In this document: in pieces, positions 31,601 through 42,665 of the stretch
How positions within the stretch are numbered: position 1 is the stretch's first letter
Layout of the letters: the number at the start of each line of letters is the position of its first letter
Source: Hyperoodon ampullatus
Taxonomy: Eukaryota > Chordata > Mammalia > Artiodactyla > Ziphiidae
DNA length: 64,000 nt
Direction of reading: 5' to 3'
NCBI GenBank assembly: GCA_949752795.1
Contig: OX457059.1
Location: 175,162,242 to 175,226,241 of the forward strand
The notes under the pieces: generated by a model
Databases searched by the model: none
What the model was told of the DNA's origin: nothing
Seen by the model: the letters and a program-made list of their open reading frames with translations, nothing else
Translations under genes and position numbers: made by a program

Positions 31601-34060
31601 TGGCCTGGCCTACAGGGACTGTCACACGTCTGTCCACTTGGTGCTCTTCATTTGCTCCTGTTTGACAGTGTGGTTGCCTTAAATGCTTCCGGACAAGACA
31701 GACCAGTAGCGTCCACCCCCAGAAGGGCCTCTGAGTGGCACTCGGGCCCCAGACCTGATTTAGGTGTAGCCTCTGAGCCCCGCCATTGACAAGAGGTGAT
31801 TAATGACCCAGGCGTTCCCCATGGACGGGTGAGGGCGCTGTCCTCGGGAGGCGTGGTGCAAGTTCAGTCGGGAAATGGGACAAACCCCACCGAGTGCTGT
31901 GCGCCCCGCCCAGGCAGACTGCATCCGGCTGACCAGTGTGTGGAACTGGGGAGCTGCCCTGGGAGCTGCGTCCTCTCCCACTGGTCCCCTCCACTCTGCC
32001 CGCGTTGTCCTGTCAGAGCCGCTGAGGCCTGGCCCAGGCGCCTGACCGCGGGGCTCCTTCCTCGCTCTGAAAGCTCCGTTCAACCAGGCTTTGTTCCCTC
32101 CGATGTCACGTGGATACAGAAGGTGCTGGTGGCTCTTTGGCACTGGCCGTGTTCACACCTGGGCTTTCCGGGATGGATGCAGCACCCCATACCGCCGTGG
32201 ATCGGGAGGCCCCGGGCAGCAGGTTAGGGAGGATGGTGACCACGTACACAGGTGCAGGCAGGTGGGGACGAGCGCCCAGCGCAGGGGGTGGCAGGGTCTT
32301 AGGGTCCCACCACATGGGGAGGCCCCTGAAGCCGACCTCGCAGCCGAGAAGGAGCCTCAGGCTGCCCTGCCCTCCCGTGTCCCGTCGGGACCCTGGGTTC
32401 CGAGTAGAGCCGGGGTCTTCAGCTTTTCCTCGTGTCCCACCGCCTGTGGCCGTGTCGGCAGGTCGGCCGTTCCCTCCTCCGCACCCAGTGGGCGATGGCC
32501 ACTGTCTCAGAGACGGTGCAGATTTCTGACCATCCAGTGGGCCCATCTAGCTGCGGGTGCCCGGCTCAGGGGACGAGGGGCTGCCCGCTATTTCACAGCA
32601 GAGAGAAAACCCCGCACGTCCTGCCCAGCCCACAGCTCCCGACGCGCCCTCGGGCGCCAGAGTGACCGTCCTCCCCACCGCATGTCACTCGGCCGCGCTT
32701 GCCCTCCCGAGGCCTCTGCCCCCACCTCCCTGGACCCCCGGCTCCTTCAACCCCAGGAGAGGCTGCTCTCCTGCCCAGGACCCCGACTAGCCCGGTGTGG
32801 GTGGGGTGAGGGCTGCAGGGAGACAGGGCTGGGCTCCGGGGCCACGAACGCAGCAGCCAGAGCGACCCGTGACTGGTCCCTCAGGCCTGGCGTCTGGAGA
32901 AATTCCGGGATGGACTGTACTGCACAGCGATGCCAAACCCCAAAGCCAGGAGGGACGCCTGACCTCTAACCTCGGGAGGCAGATCCAGCTCCGTGATGGA
33001 CACCCCCTAACCTGCCAGGGGACCTCGAGCCCCGGGGGGAGCACCTCTTACTGCGCATCTTGCGAGGAGCTGCAGACCCGGATCTCCGCACAGCTTTGCT
33101 CTCACACACACCCTTCTTGCTGCCATCCCACCACCAGCGCGGGGGGGCCCACCGCACGGTGGGGGGCCTGCTTCTGGGCTGCGCGGGGGGCCCCTGAGAG
33201 CTGTGTGCTGCTGCCCCGGGCCGGCCTGGATTCCTGGTCCGAGCCACTCCAGGCAGGGACCAGCAGGGCCTCTTCTGGGTGAAGGCCTCCTGGGATTCAC
33301 AGGACGTCCTGTCCCCACCGCACCCCGAGTCTCCCCGAGTGGGCAGGGGAGAGGCAGGCAATGAAACCCTCTCTTCCCCAGGTTTGCTAAAACTCTCGCT
33401 CTGGCGGCTCTTCTTTCAAGGTCAGCTGTGAAGGTCCCAGGAAAGCCACTGCGTGATGTCGCAGCCGCCAAGTTAATGACCCGAGCACCCCACTCATCTG
33501 ACTCTGCTAACCAGAGAAAATGCAGTTTCTGACCTGCCACGCACCACAGTCCTGGCCTCAGGGATGGAGGTGGAGACGAAGCAGGGACTTCGAGTGGGTC
33601 AGTGACATGGGGGTGTCCGGTCCTCTCGGCTGCAGCAGCAGGTCCAACCCAGCCCAGAACCATAAAACCGGCAGGGGCTCTACAGGGACTCCAGACCCCA
33701 CCATCAGCCGTTTCCAAGGGAACAGCAAAGAGAAATTGAGTCGTTACTAGAATTTCAATAATGGACCTTCAAGCCTCACATCTGACTCTTGTTCAGCACG
33801 TCCTGTGAAGCACTTTCTCCTTTTCACAGACCCCAGCTATGTCAGCACCACAGGCCGGGCAGCAGGCACAACGGAAATTTATTCTCCAAGGTGGGCGGGG
33901 CTGGTTCTTCCGAGGCTGAGGAGGGTCTGTGCCCGGCCCCCCAGCACAGACAGACCCAAGGTAAAGACCCTGCCCTGCCGGCCATGGTGACCCCGCCGGC
34001 CCTGGGCATCTCTGCCTCCATCCTCTCCCCTCTGCATGTTCTCTGGACGAGCCATGTGAG
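31601..34060. other. GC-rich unassigned region
   Basis: No repeat, exon or RNA gene recognised over about 2.4 kb. Long frames (292 codons plus at 32,091-32,969; 236 minus at 33,007-33,717) overlap opposite-strand frames and have low-complexity composition. Confidence 0.35.
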
Positions 34061-34061
34061 A

Positions 34062-34192
34062 TCAGGCCCCCCCATGACCTTATTTTAACTTGTCACCTCT
34101 GTGAGGACCCCTCTCCAAAGAAGGTCCCACCCGAGGTGCTGGGGGTTAGCACTCCAACACGTCTTTTGGAGACACAATTCCACCCGGCACAG
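34062..34192 (-). mobile_element. MLT1-type LTR remnant, antisense
   Basis: catgaccttattttaacttg, tcacctctgtgaggacccct, ctccaaagaaggtcccaccc, gaggtgctgggggttagcac and gacacaattccacccg is the reverse complement of the 5' half of an MLT1 LTR ('gaattgtgtccccc...taacccccagtacctcagaatgtgac...'). Confidence 0.65.
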
Positions 34193-36290
34193 TGGGGTCT
34201 CCCTCCACAGCTGCATCAGGGGCCTGATGGTCATGCCAGCGTGGGCACCTCCAGGGGGACAGGTTTCTGGGCCGCCCTGCCCCCGTTCCTTTCTCTCCAG
34301 GCCCCGAAACACCTGCCCCTCAGGAATCTGCCACAGCTCAGCCTAACGCACCCTCTTCCCCTGCAGGGCAGGTCCTTTCTGTGTGGTCCTGAAGGCACTT
34401 GCACTGGGCTCCCCCAGGAGTCAGCACCCTTGTCCGTCCCCACAGGGCCACCTTCCCGCTGCCGACAGGGACGGGGGTCTCGGCACCCTAGTCGGTCCCC
34501 ACAGGAATCATCGTTGGAGAGGCTCACTCAGGTGGCACATCAAGGTCTCCTGTTCTGAACTGAGTTTGGAGGAGCGCTGCTGAGGACGCTTCTGCCAGGG
34601 TCTGGCCCCAAAGCCCGCTGGGCCGAGGGCCAGCCAGGGCCATGCCCAGGTACCTCAGCTGTGCCCACACAGGACCGGGAGCATGCACCGAGTTCCCTCC
34701 GCAGCAGCCACAGCCGGTCACAGCCAGACATCCCCACAATGAGCTCCTCTTCACCTGGGATCCAAGGACGTCGAGAGAGAGAGGGGCACCTGTGCCCACC
34801 TGCGAGGACCCCTGTTGGAATCACAGGAAGGGCCAAGAGATGCATGTGACTGCTCAGACGGTGTGACTAAAAGAAGTAAAACACAAAGGGGGAACGACAA
34901 GTCCTTAGATCCTAAGTGGAAAGTTTTCTTGTTTCTAGAAAATAAGGGAAGCATATTTCAGCATCAGTTTTCCTAATGATCCTTGTGTTTCTGTTAGAGA
35001 ATGAGGCTAAGGACACCAAAATCACACATCCACCCTGAGATGAAAGCACAGAACACAGGGAACCAAGCCGTTCCCCCCAGACCCCAGAACACTGAGTGCA
35101 CCCTTTGGGGATGTTAAACACCACAGAAAGGGAAGCCAGATCAGAACACAAAATACCATAAGGACCAAAAGTATAATAAGTGGAAAAACAGTAAAGAAAC
35201 TAGAATTCCTCTTATCCATAAAGTAAAACAACAGCGAAATAAAATCATTCCAACTGCTTGGTTCCCGTTAGTACACCTGCATGCCTCTGAACAGCTCCTC
35301 AGATGAAAACTATTTACGCAGAAGGTTGTAGAACAAAAAGGGACACTAAGCGTCACCCAACCGGCCCCTCCCTTCTCAGCTGAGACCTGGAAGCCCAGGG
35401 AGGGGCCAGGCCAAGATCATGGAGTGAATGTGAGCACCGCCTATACAGGGATGCTGGGAAGGTCAGCCCCGTGGGGTCGAAGCGGTCGGGCCCCAGGAGG
35501 TAACCCTCCTTCATCCCTCCTGTGCAGGGGCGTCCAGTGGGACCCTGGGCCTTGTCAAAGCAGTTCTGAAATGTCAGATACATGTTCTGAAGGAACACTT
35601 GTGTACCTCTGAGCAGGAGGCTGAATGCTCCACAGCGAAGCTAAGCTTGCAGACTCACGCGGGCTCCCCCAAAGGTGCGATCCCCAGGGGCTGCAGGTGC
35701 AGCAGAAGCAAATGAGAACAACAGCCACAAGACAGGTCTCCCAGACCAGCAACAAATAGTTCTGCAGGGTGTGTGTCCCCCAAATATCAATATCATACAT
35801 ACGTATGCTAAAAACAGCAAACAACAAGTATTTGCTGTTTAAGTGAAATTCCAGCTTAACTGGGGGTTCTGTGTTTTACTTAATAACCCTAGATCAGATG
35901 GCCTGTAAAACTGAGGCAGGAGAAGAAAAAACTGCGACTGGATAGTCTCGTCTTTCGGCGCCCTTCCCTATGAGGGCCACGACTCACACCCCAAATGTGG
36001 GTAAGTGGTGATGGCTCTGCTGTCATGAGCACTGAGGGGCCAGAAGCCAATGGACCCGCACTCCCCTGGCCTCACCCCAAGCTTCTCTGCAGGAAAGGTC
36101 AGGGAGACAGGTGCCACCTGGTGAGGCCAGCTCCCAAGCTCCTATGGGCAAATAGTCTGGTACGAAATGCACTGGCGCTTGTGTCCGAATACAGAGCTGT
36201 TAAAAAAATTTTTCTTCAGACTCAGGAAGAATAGCTCAGGGGGTGCAAAAGTGCTGCCCGTGGTTCAGAGGCAGTGCCCAGTGGGGCACG
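34193..36290. other. Unassigned
   Basis: GC-rich up to about 34,850, then mixed. No repeat family or exon recognised. Confidence 0.35.
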
Positions 36291-36299
36291 GATGGTTGG

Positions 36300-36740
36300 A
36301 GAGGATATCAGGGATCTCTGCAACATAACCAATTACCCAAAACCTAGCAGCTTAAATCAACCCTAAACATTTAACTCTCTCACATCGTTTCTGTGGGTCA
36401 GCATCTGGGGAAAGCTCGGCTAGTTGGCTCTGTCCCAGGATCCTCCATGAAACTGTGGAGAAGACACAGGAGGAGCTGTGGTCTCATCTGAGAGCTTGCC
36501 TGGGGCTGGGGCACCCACTGCCAAGGGCGTTCACGCACGTGCTTGCAGCTGGTCCTTGGCTGGAGGCCTCGGTTCCCACCGTGTGGCCCTCTCCACAGGG
36601 CTGCTTGAGTGTCCTCATGACATGGCAGTCAACTGCCCTCATCGAGGGACCCCGGGGTCCAAGAGAGCTAGCAGAACCCCCAATTCCAAGGGCCCTCTCC
36701 AGAAGCCAACTGCACAGCCCTGAGAGACCTGCGTCATGGT
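36300..36740. repeat. Ancient interspersed repeat, family not assigned
   Basis: caacataaccaattacccaa, aacctagcagcttaaatcaa, tctctcacatcgtttctgtg, ggtcagcatctggggaaagc and ccctctccacagggctgctt follow a widespread old mammalian repeat ('ataacaaattaccacaaaacttagtggcttaaaac...gtttctgtgggtcaggagtc'). I cannot name the family confidently. Confidence 0.5.
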
Positions 36741-36896
36741 GAAAGGCCGTGTGCACCAGCCACGTGAGCCAGGAGCCCCGACACAGGGCAACCCACAACT
36801 CCAACCCACAACTACACCAGGGGCTGCTGAGCCCAGCAGAAACCACCCAGCTGAGTCCAGACCCAGCTGCCAACCACAGAATCAGGAGCAATAAAT

Positions 36897-39869
36897 GGTT
36901 TTGCAACTTTCTGGAGGTGTAATTGACAAGTAAAACTTGTATGTGTTTGAGGTGTACAGCGTGATGATTTGATCTATGTATATGCTGTCTCAGGATTACC
37001 ACCATCAAGTGACTTAACGCATCCATCACCTTGCCTGGGTACCACTGTAAGTGTGTGGTGAGAACACTCAGGATCTGCTGTCTTAGCAAATTTCAAGTAT
37101 GCTCTACATTATTATTCACCGTGATCACCATGCTGTGCAATAGAGCCCCAGAACTTATTCATATTATAACTAAAGGTTTGTATCCTCCCATTTCCCCACC
37201 TCCTCACAAGCACGATTCTATTCTTTGTTTCTGTGAGTTTGACTTTTCTAGATTCCACGTATAAGTGAGATCATGCTGTATTTGTCTTTCTGTGTCTAGC
37301 TTATTCCACTTAACATAATATACTCCAGGTTCATTCATGTTGCCATTATATATACAATATAATATATTATGTATTGTATAATAGATATATAATCTCCCAC
37401 AGTTTCTGTCTCCATCGATGGACACTCAGGTTATCTCCATATTTTGGCTATTGTGAATAATGCTGCAATGAACATGGGGGTGCAGATATCTCTTTGAGAT
37501 TCTGATTTCATTTCCTTCGGATATATACCCAAAAGTGGGATTGCTGGATCATACGATAGTTCTGTTTTCGATAGTTCTGTTTTTGATTTTTTGAGGAGCC
37601 ACCATACTGTTTTTCCATAGTGGCTACACCAATTTACATTCCAACCAACAGTGCATGAGGATTCCTTTTTCTCCACATCCTCGCCCATACATTATTGCTT
37701 ATTTTTTGATGATAGCCATTCTAACACGTGTGAGGGAGAGTCCACTGCAGTCTTGATTTGCATTTCACTGCTAATTAGTGATGCTGAGCATCTTTTCATG
37801 TGTCTTTTGGCCTTTGGTATGTCTTCTTTGGTAAAGTGTCTATTCAGATCTTCTGCCCATTTTTTTAACCAGGTTATTTATTAGTTTGTTTTGCTATTTG
37901 TATGAGTTCCTTATATATTTTCCATATTAACCCTTTACCAGATACATGGTTTACAAATATTTTCTCCCAATCTGTAGGTTGCCTTTTAATTTTTTTGAAT
38001 GTTTCCTTTGCTCTGCATTTTTTTTAGTTAGATATAGTCCCACTTGGTTACTTTTCTTTTGTTGCCTAAGCTTTTTGTATCAGATCCAAAAAATCATTGC
38101 CAGGACCTAGGTCAAAGAGTTTTAGGAGTTTATTTCTAGGAGTTTTATGATTTCAGGTCTTACATTTAAGTCTTTAATCCATTTTGAGTTAATTTTTGTA
38201 AGTAGTGTAAATAAGGAACTGATTTCATTCTTTTACATATGGATATCCAGTTTCCCCAGCACTACTTATTGAAAAGATTATCCTTTCCCCATTGAGTGTT
38301 CTTGGCTCTCTTATCAGAGATTAGTTGACTATATACACATGGGCTTGTTTCTGCACTCTCTATTCTTTTCCATTGGCGTATGTCATTGTTTTTATGCAAG
38401 TGCCTACTGTTTTTATTACTATAATTTTGAAATATAGTTTGAAAGCAGGGAGCACAATGCCTTCAGCTTTGTTCTTCTTTCTCAATATTGCTTTGGCTAT
38501 TTGGGGTCTTTTGTGGTTTCATACTAATTTTAGGATTATTTCTTCTATTTCTATGAAAAATGCCATTGGAATTTTGATAGGAATTGTATGGACTCTGCAT
38601 ATTGTTTTGTGTAGTATGGACATTTTAACAGTATGAATTCCTCTAACCCATGAGCACAGGATATCTTTCTATTTATTTGTGTCTCTTCAATTTCCTTCAT
38701 CAGAGTCATGTAGTTTTCAGTGCACAGATCTTTCGCCTGCTTGGTCAAATTTGCTTCTAAGTATTTTGTTCATTTTGATGCTGCTGTAAATGGGATTATT
38801 TTCTTAATTTCTTTTTCAGATAGTTCTTCGTTATTGTATAGAAAAACAACTGATTTTGTATGTTGATTTTTTATCCTGCAACATTACTGAATTCATTTAT
38901 TAATTCTAATAGCCTTTTTGATGGGGTTTTTAGGATTTTCTATATATAAAATTATGTCATCTGCAAACAGAGAATTTAACTTTTTTGCTTCTGATATTTA
39001 TTTTCTTTTATTTCTTTTTCTTGCTTAATTGCTCTGGCTAGGACTGCTAGTAATTTGTTGAACAGAAGTCATGAGAGTGGGCATCCTTGTCTTATTCCTG
39101 ATCTTATAGGAAAAGCTGTCAGCTTTTCATCACTGAGTAGGATGTTAGCTGTGGGCTTGTCATTTATGGTCTCTCCTACACTGAGGTGCTTTTTTTCTAT
39201 AGCTAATTTGTTCATAATTTTTATCATGAAAGGATGTTTAATTTTGTTAAATGGTTTTTCTGCATCTATTGAGATGATCATATGATCATATGATTTTTGG
39301 CCTTCGTTCTGTCAATGTGGTGTACCACATTGATTGATTTGTGCATATTGAACCATCTTTGCATCCCAGTAATAAATCTCACTTGATCATGGTGTATGAT
39401 CCTTTTAAATCCTGTTGGATTTGGTTTGCTAATATTTAGATGAATATTTTTGCACCATGTTCATCAGAGATATTGCCCTATAATTTATTTTCTTATACTG
39501 TCCTTATCTGGCTTTGTTATCAGGCTAATGCTGGTCTTGTAAAATGAGCTTGGAGGTGATCCCTGCTCTTCAATTATTTGGAAGAGTCTGAGAATGATTG
39601 GCATTAATTCTTTAAATGTTTGGTAGAATTCACCTGTGAGGCCATGTGGTCCTGGACTTTCCTTGTTGGGATGCTTCTGATTACCACTTCAACCTCCATA
39701 CTCATTATTTGTTCAGATCTCCTATTTCATTATGGTTCAGCCTTGGTAGGTTGTATGTCTCTAGGAATGTATCCATCTCTACTAGTTTCAATTTACCAGC
39801 ATGCAATTGTTTGCAGTAGTTTGTTACAACCGTCTGTATTCCTGGGGTGTCACTTGTAGTGTCCCCTCT
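36897..39869 (-). mobile_element. 5'-truncated L1, antisense, about 3 kb
   Basis: The left end is an L1 3' UTR (tttctggaggtgtaattgac, tttgaggtgtacagcgtgat). Continuing right, the minus strand encodes diverged ORF2: the C-terminal region ends near 37,431, and the reverse-transcriptase catalytic motif Phe-Ala-Asp-Asp is intact at 38,956-38,967. The element stops at about 39,869 in the segment between endonuclease and RT, so ORF1, the endonuclease domain and the 5' UTR are missing. ORF2 is broken by many stops and frameshifts and carries a 15-bp in-frame duplication (37,555-37,584) and an 8-bp duplication (gatcatat, about 39,276-39,291). No clear TSD or A-tail is seen, fitting an old copy. Confidence 0.9.
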
Positions 39870-39902
39870 TGCATGTCTAGTACCAGGGGTTTGGGCAGGC
39901 AT

Positions 39903-39921
39903 GGATCCTGTCACAGGATCC
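39903..39921. repeat. Perfect palindrome at L1 5' junction
   Basis: ggatcctgt, c, acaggatcc: 9-bp arms around one base, about 35 bases beyond the last recognisable L1 base, followed by another cctgtc copy. Confidence 0.85.
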
Positions 39922-40289
39922 TGTCCTGTGATCTGGTCCCAGGGTGAGCAGGACCACCTCCAAGTCCTTGGTCAGTAAGGCTGGTGCTGGGACAAGGGTC
40001 CACTTCAATCTCTGCACCTGGGTCCACAAACCACAGGCCTGTTACTAGGTGTGTAGATGGGAGTGGCTCCCACCTGGTCCCTTGGAGGGCTCCTGTCTCC
40101 AAGGGAGAAGCAAGGGCAGGGCTATTGGAGGAGGCCTGGGCTCCTTGGACCATGTCACCCAGACTCTCCCCATGAGGTCCCAGAATAAGACACCCTCATG
40201 AGGGAGTGTTCATTCTCCCAGCCTGTGCTCATGGGGCACCAGCTCTGTGTGGGGACACAGCAGCGAGTGCCCGCTCGACTCACATGCAG

Positions 40290-40600
40290 ACGTCAGAGAA
40301 GTGATAAGCTCACGGTGAAGATAAAGAGCCACGTGGTCCAGTGTGGCAAGGGGCTGCTCTGGGGGCTGAGGGTCCCTCTGCAGAGAGCACTGGAGGCCAG
40401 CGGGCTGGTCTGCACAGGAGGGCACAGCAGGGAGTGGCCAAGCAAAGGCCCTGGAGCTGCTGGGGTCCCAGGAAGTAAGGGGAGGAAGGGACACAGGGCG
40501 GGGCCTGAGAGGCCCTGTGGGTCAGGATGAGGAGTGTGGACTTCATCCCAGGTGCTGAGGGAGCCACTGGGGCATTCAGTGAGCGAGTGACCTCTGGGGT
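40290..40600 (+). mobile_element. L2-like LINE remnant
   Basis: gccaagcaaaggccctggag, gggcggggcctgagaggccc and gtggacttcatcccaggtgc ... gagccactggggcattcag follow the order of the common L2-type consensus ('gcaaaggccctgaggc...gtagggccttgtaggcca...ggactttggcttttactctg...gggaagccattgg'). Strongly diverged; boundaries approximate. Confidence 0.45.
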
Positions 40601-41764
40601 AGAGGGACCAATGCCCACCACTGCTGGGTGGAGGTCAGAGGCAGGAGCAGAAGCAGGAGGGTCTCTGCCTGAATGAAGGACAGTGTGGGGTGGGGGGCCA
40701 CCTGCAGGATTTGCAGGAAAAAGCAGTAGTGGGCAGTGGTGCTGTGCCCCAGCAGCAGAAGTGGGAGAGCCAGAACCACACAACGGTGGCGGCCCAGCAG
40801 GCCAGGGCAGCAAGCATGGCCACTCCACAGCCCAGCAGGCAGAGCGGGGGTGCAGGAACCCCGACAGCTACCCTCCAGAGCCTGTCATGGAGGTGAGAGG
40901 GGGACGGATAACCAAGTCAGCACAGGTGGAGCCTGGACCTGGTTGGGGGCCAACGGGGCGGAGTCAGGATGCTGGCAGCTGGGCGGGTGGAGGCGGGGAC
41001 ATCGGGGGATGGGGTTGGGGGCGGGACAAGGTTTTCCCCTGCGATCATAGGTTCATCCAACACCCGCTGCACACCTGTCACCATGCGGGGCACGTGGATG
41101 GACGTCAGGAAGAGAGGGCTCTGCCTGAGGCAGGGAACCGTCAGCCCTGTGGGGACACCGGGCGAAACAGAAAGGAGGTCCGAGAGATGGCGGGGCAGCA
41201 CAGCCGCCCGCCCGGGGCCTCCCTCCCGCCCCGGTCTGTGAGGAGCGCCGGCCGGGCCCCCAGGGCCCCCAGGGCCCCCAGGGCCCGTGCTCACCCACCA
41301 GCGCGCCCCGCCCCCTTCAGCAGGACTACCCTCTCCCCGCGCCCTTTGCCCTCGGGGCACCTCGGCTTCACCAGTGAGGGGTGTCCCCACACGAGGGTCC
41401 AGCCGGTTCACGCCCCGTCGCTGGGCCTGCGCTCTGAGCCGAGCCACAAGCCTGGGGAAGCAGCGGTCCCACACACGTCCTCCCAGAAGCCCAGCACTGC
41501 CGTTGTCCCAGAGACACAGCCCTGAGAGTCAGGTGTGGGTGAAGCTGAGGTCACCCCACTCCATGGGGGCCCATGAAATCACCGAGGGAGCGAACGGACG
41601 GGCCACACCTGCTCCCCATCCTTCATCTGCCGGAGATGTTGGGGGTGCCTGGGAAGAGGCAGGAGGCCCCCACCCCCGCCCCCTCCATCCCCCACCCATG
41701 GCCTCGAGGCCTCCCTTCTCCCGGGTGTCTTTCCAGATGCCTTTTACGTCTGTTCCTTTTAAAG
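40601..41764. other. Unassigned GC- and CpG-rich region
   Basis: No exon recognised. A 280-codon plus frame (40,683-41,525) and overlapping minus frames lack domains. CpG density is raised at about 41,150-41,480, a weak CpG-island candidate. Confidence 0.35.
41254..41286 (+). repeat. 9-bp minisatellite (gggccccca)
   Basis: Three exact copies of gggccccca followed by a partial gggccc. The unit is a multiple of three, so it gives a Gly-Pro or Arg-Ala-Pro repeat in any overlapping open frame. Confidence 0.9.
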
Positions 41765-41850
41765 GAACATCATCCCCACTTTGCATCTGAGAAAATGGGA
41801 AGTCAGAGAAATTAATGACTCTCTCAACGTCATGACCCAGGACTCCAAGC
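41765..41850 (+). mobile_element. MIR SINE core remnant
   Basis: catccccactttgcatctga, gaaaatgggaagtcagagaa and ctctctcaacgtcatgaccc follow the MIR core 'atccccattttacagatgag gaaactgaggc...' Diverged. Confidence 0.6.
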
Positions 41851-42215
41851 CCAGTGAGGACATAACCAGGTCCCTGTGTGCAGGTGCATCCATGGTGATG
41901 GGGCTCCAGCCTTCCCAGGTCCGCAGGAGGAGCCTGTACCGGAGCTGGGCTGGGAGGAGGCTGCCAAGCCCCCACCAGGCGCTCCTGGGCTGCAGCGCCC
42001 TGCCGGTCTGGACACGAGACGTCCATTGCTGGGGCCCTGAGCCTGGCGCCCACCTCCGCATCCAGCCGCATGCAGGCTTGGTCTTGAGGGCCGTGCCTCG
42101 ATGCCCCCACCTGGTCCAGACCTCACTCTGAGCTCCGTCAAGCTCAGGCCCTCCCAGCCACGCACCGTCTGTTCACAGCACAGAAGTCACACAGCCCACA
42201 TCCGTCTCCCCAAAC
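41851..42215. other. Unassigned
   Basis: No feature recognised. Confidence 0.35.
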
Positions 42216-42219
42216 CTCA

Positions 42220-42665
42220 TTTTTTAAAAAGAGAGAGTGGAAAGGAATTTAAAAAAAGGAAAGGAAGACTAAGAAGGCGATGCAGGAGATAAAAGGCACA
42301 TGTGGGTGACAAAGAAACGATGACACAGTCAAATTTTATTAATGGGGCGCCCATATGCATTCCAAGGGTAATTAAGTATTCACAGGTGAAATTAGCTGAT
42401 AGGGTGGCTGCCTCAAGCAAATCGAATGAGCTCTGATTATATCAATAGTTTCCAACCAGTGTCCCCGGTTATCCAACCATCAGATAAATTTGTCCACTCT
42501 CTTCCTTTGGGGGGAAAACCTTTAATTATCCAGCCCTAGCGAATGGCAGGTCATTAATAAAACCTAGTTATCAGGCTGCAGGTTCGGGAGTTTTACTGTT
42601 ATCCATCTTTTATCTCAATAAACATTTGGGAAAATGTCCTTAAAATTATTATAGATACTTTGCCC
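42220..42665. promoter_or_regulatory. AT-rich island, strong candidate noncoding regulatory element
   Basis: About 440 bases of unique AT-rich sequence with abrupt borders. Homeodomain cores TAATTA occur at 42,369-42,374 and 42,523-42,528, ATTAAT-type cores near 42,338 and 42,552, an E-box CAGGTG at 42,383-42,388 and GATA-type AGATAA at 42,482-42,487. No repeat is recognised. The density and variety of developmental-factor motifs make this one of the two best enhancer candidates in the window, but no conservation data are available. Confidence 0.4.

Noticed and set aside
32091..33717. 292-codon plus and 236-codon minus frames
   Set aside because: Same reasons: GC-rich composition, overlap with other frames, no domain.
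40683..41525. 280-codon plus frame with Arg-Ala-Pro repeat
   Set aside because: The repeat is the 9-bp minisatellite; nothing else resembles a protein family.
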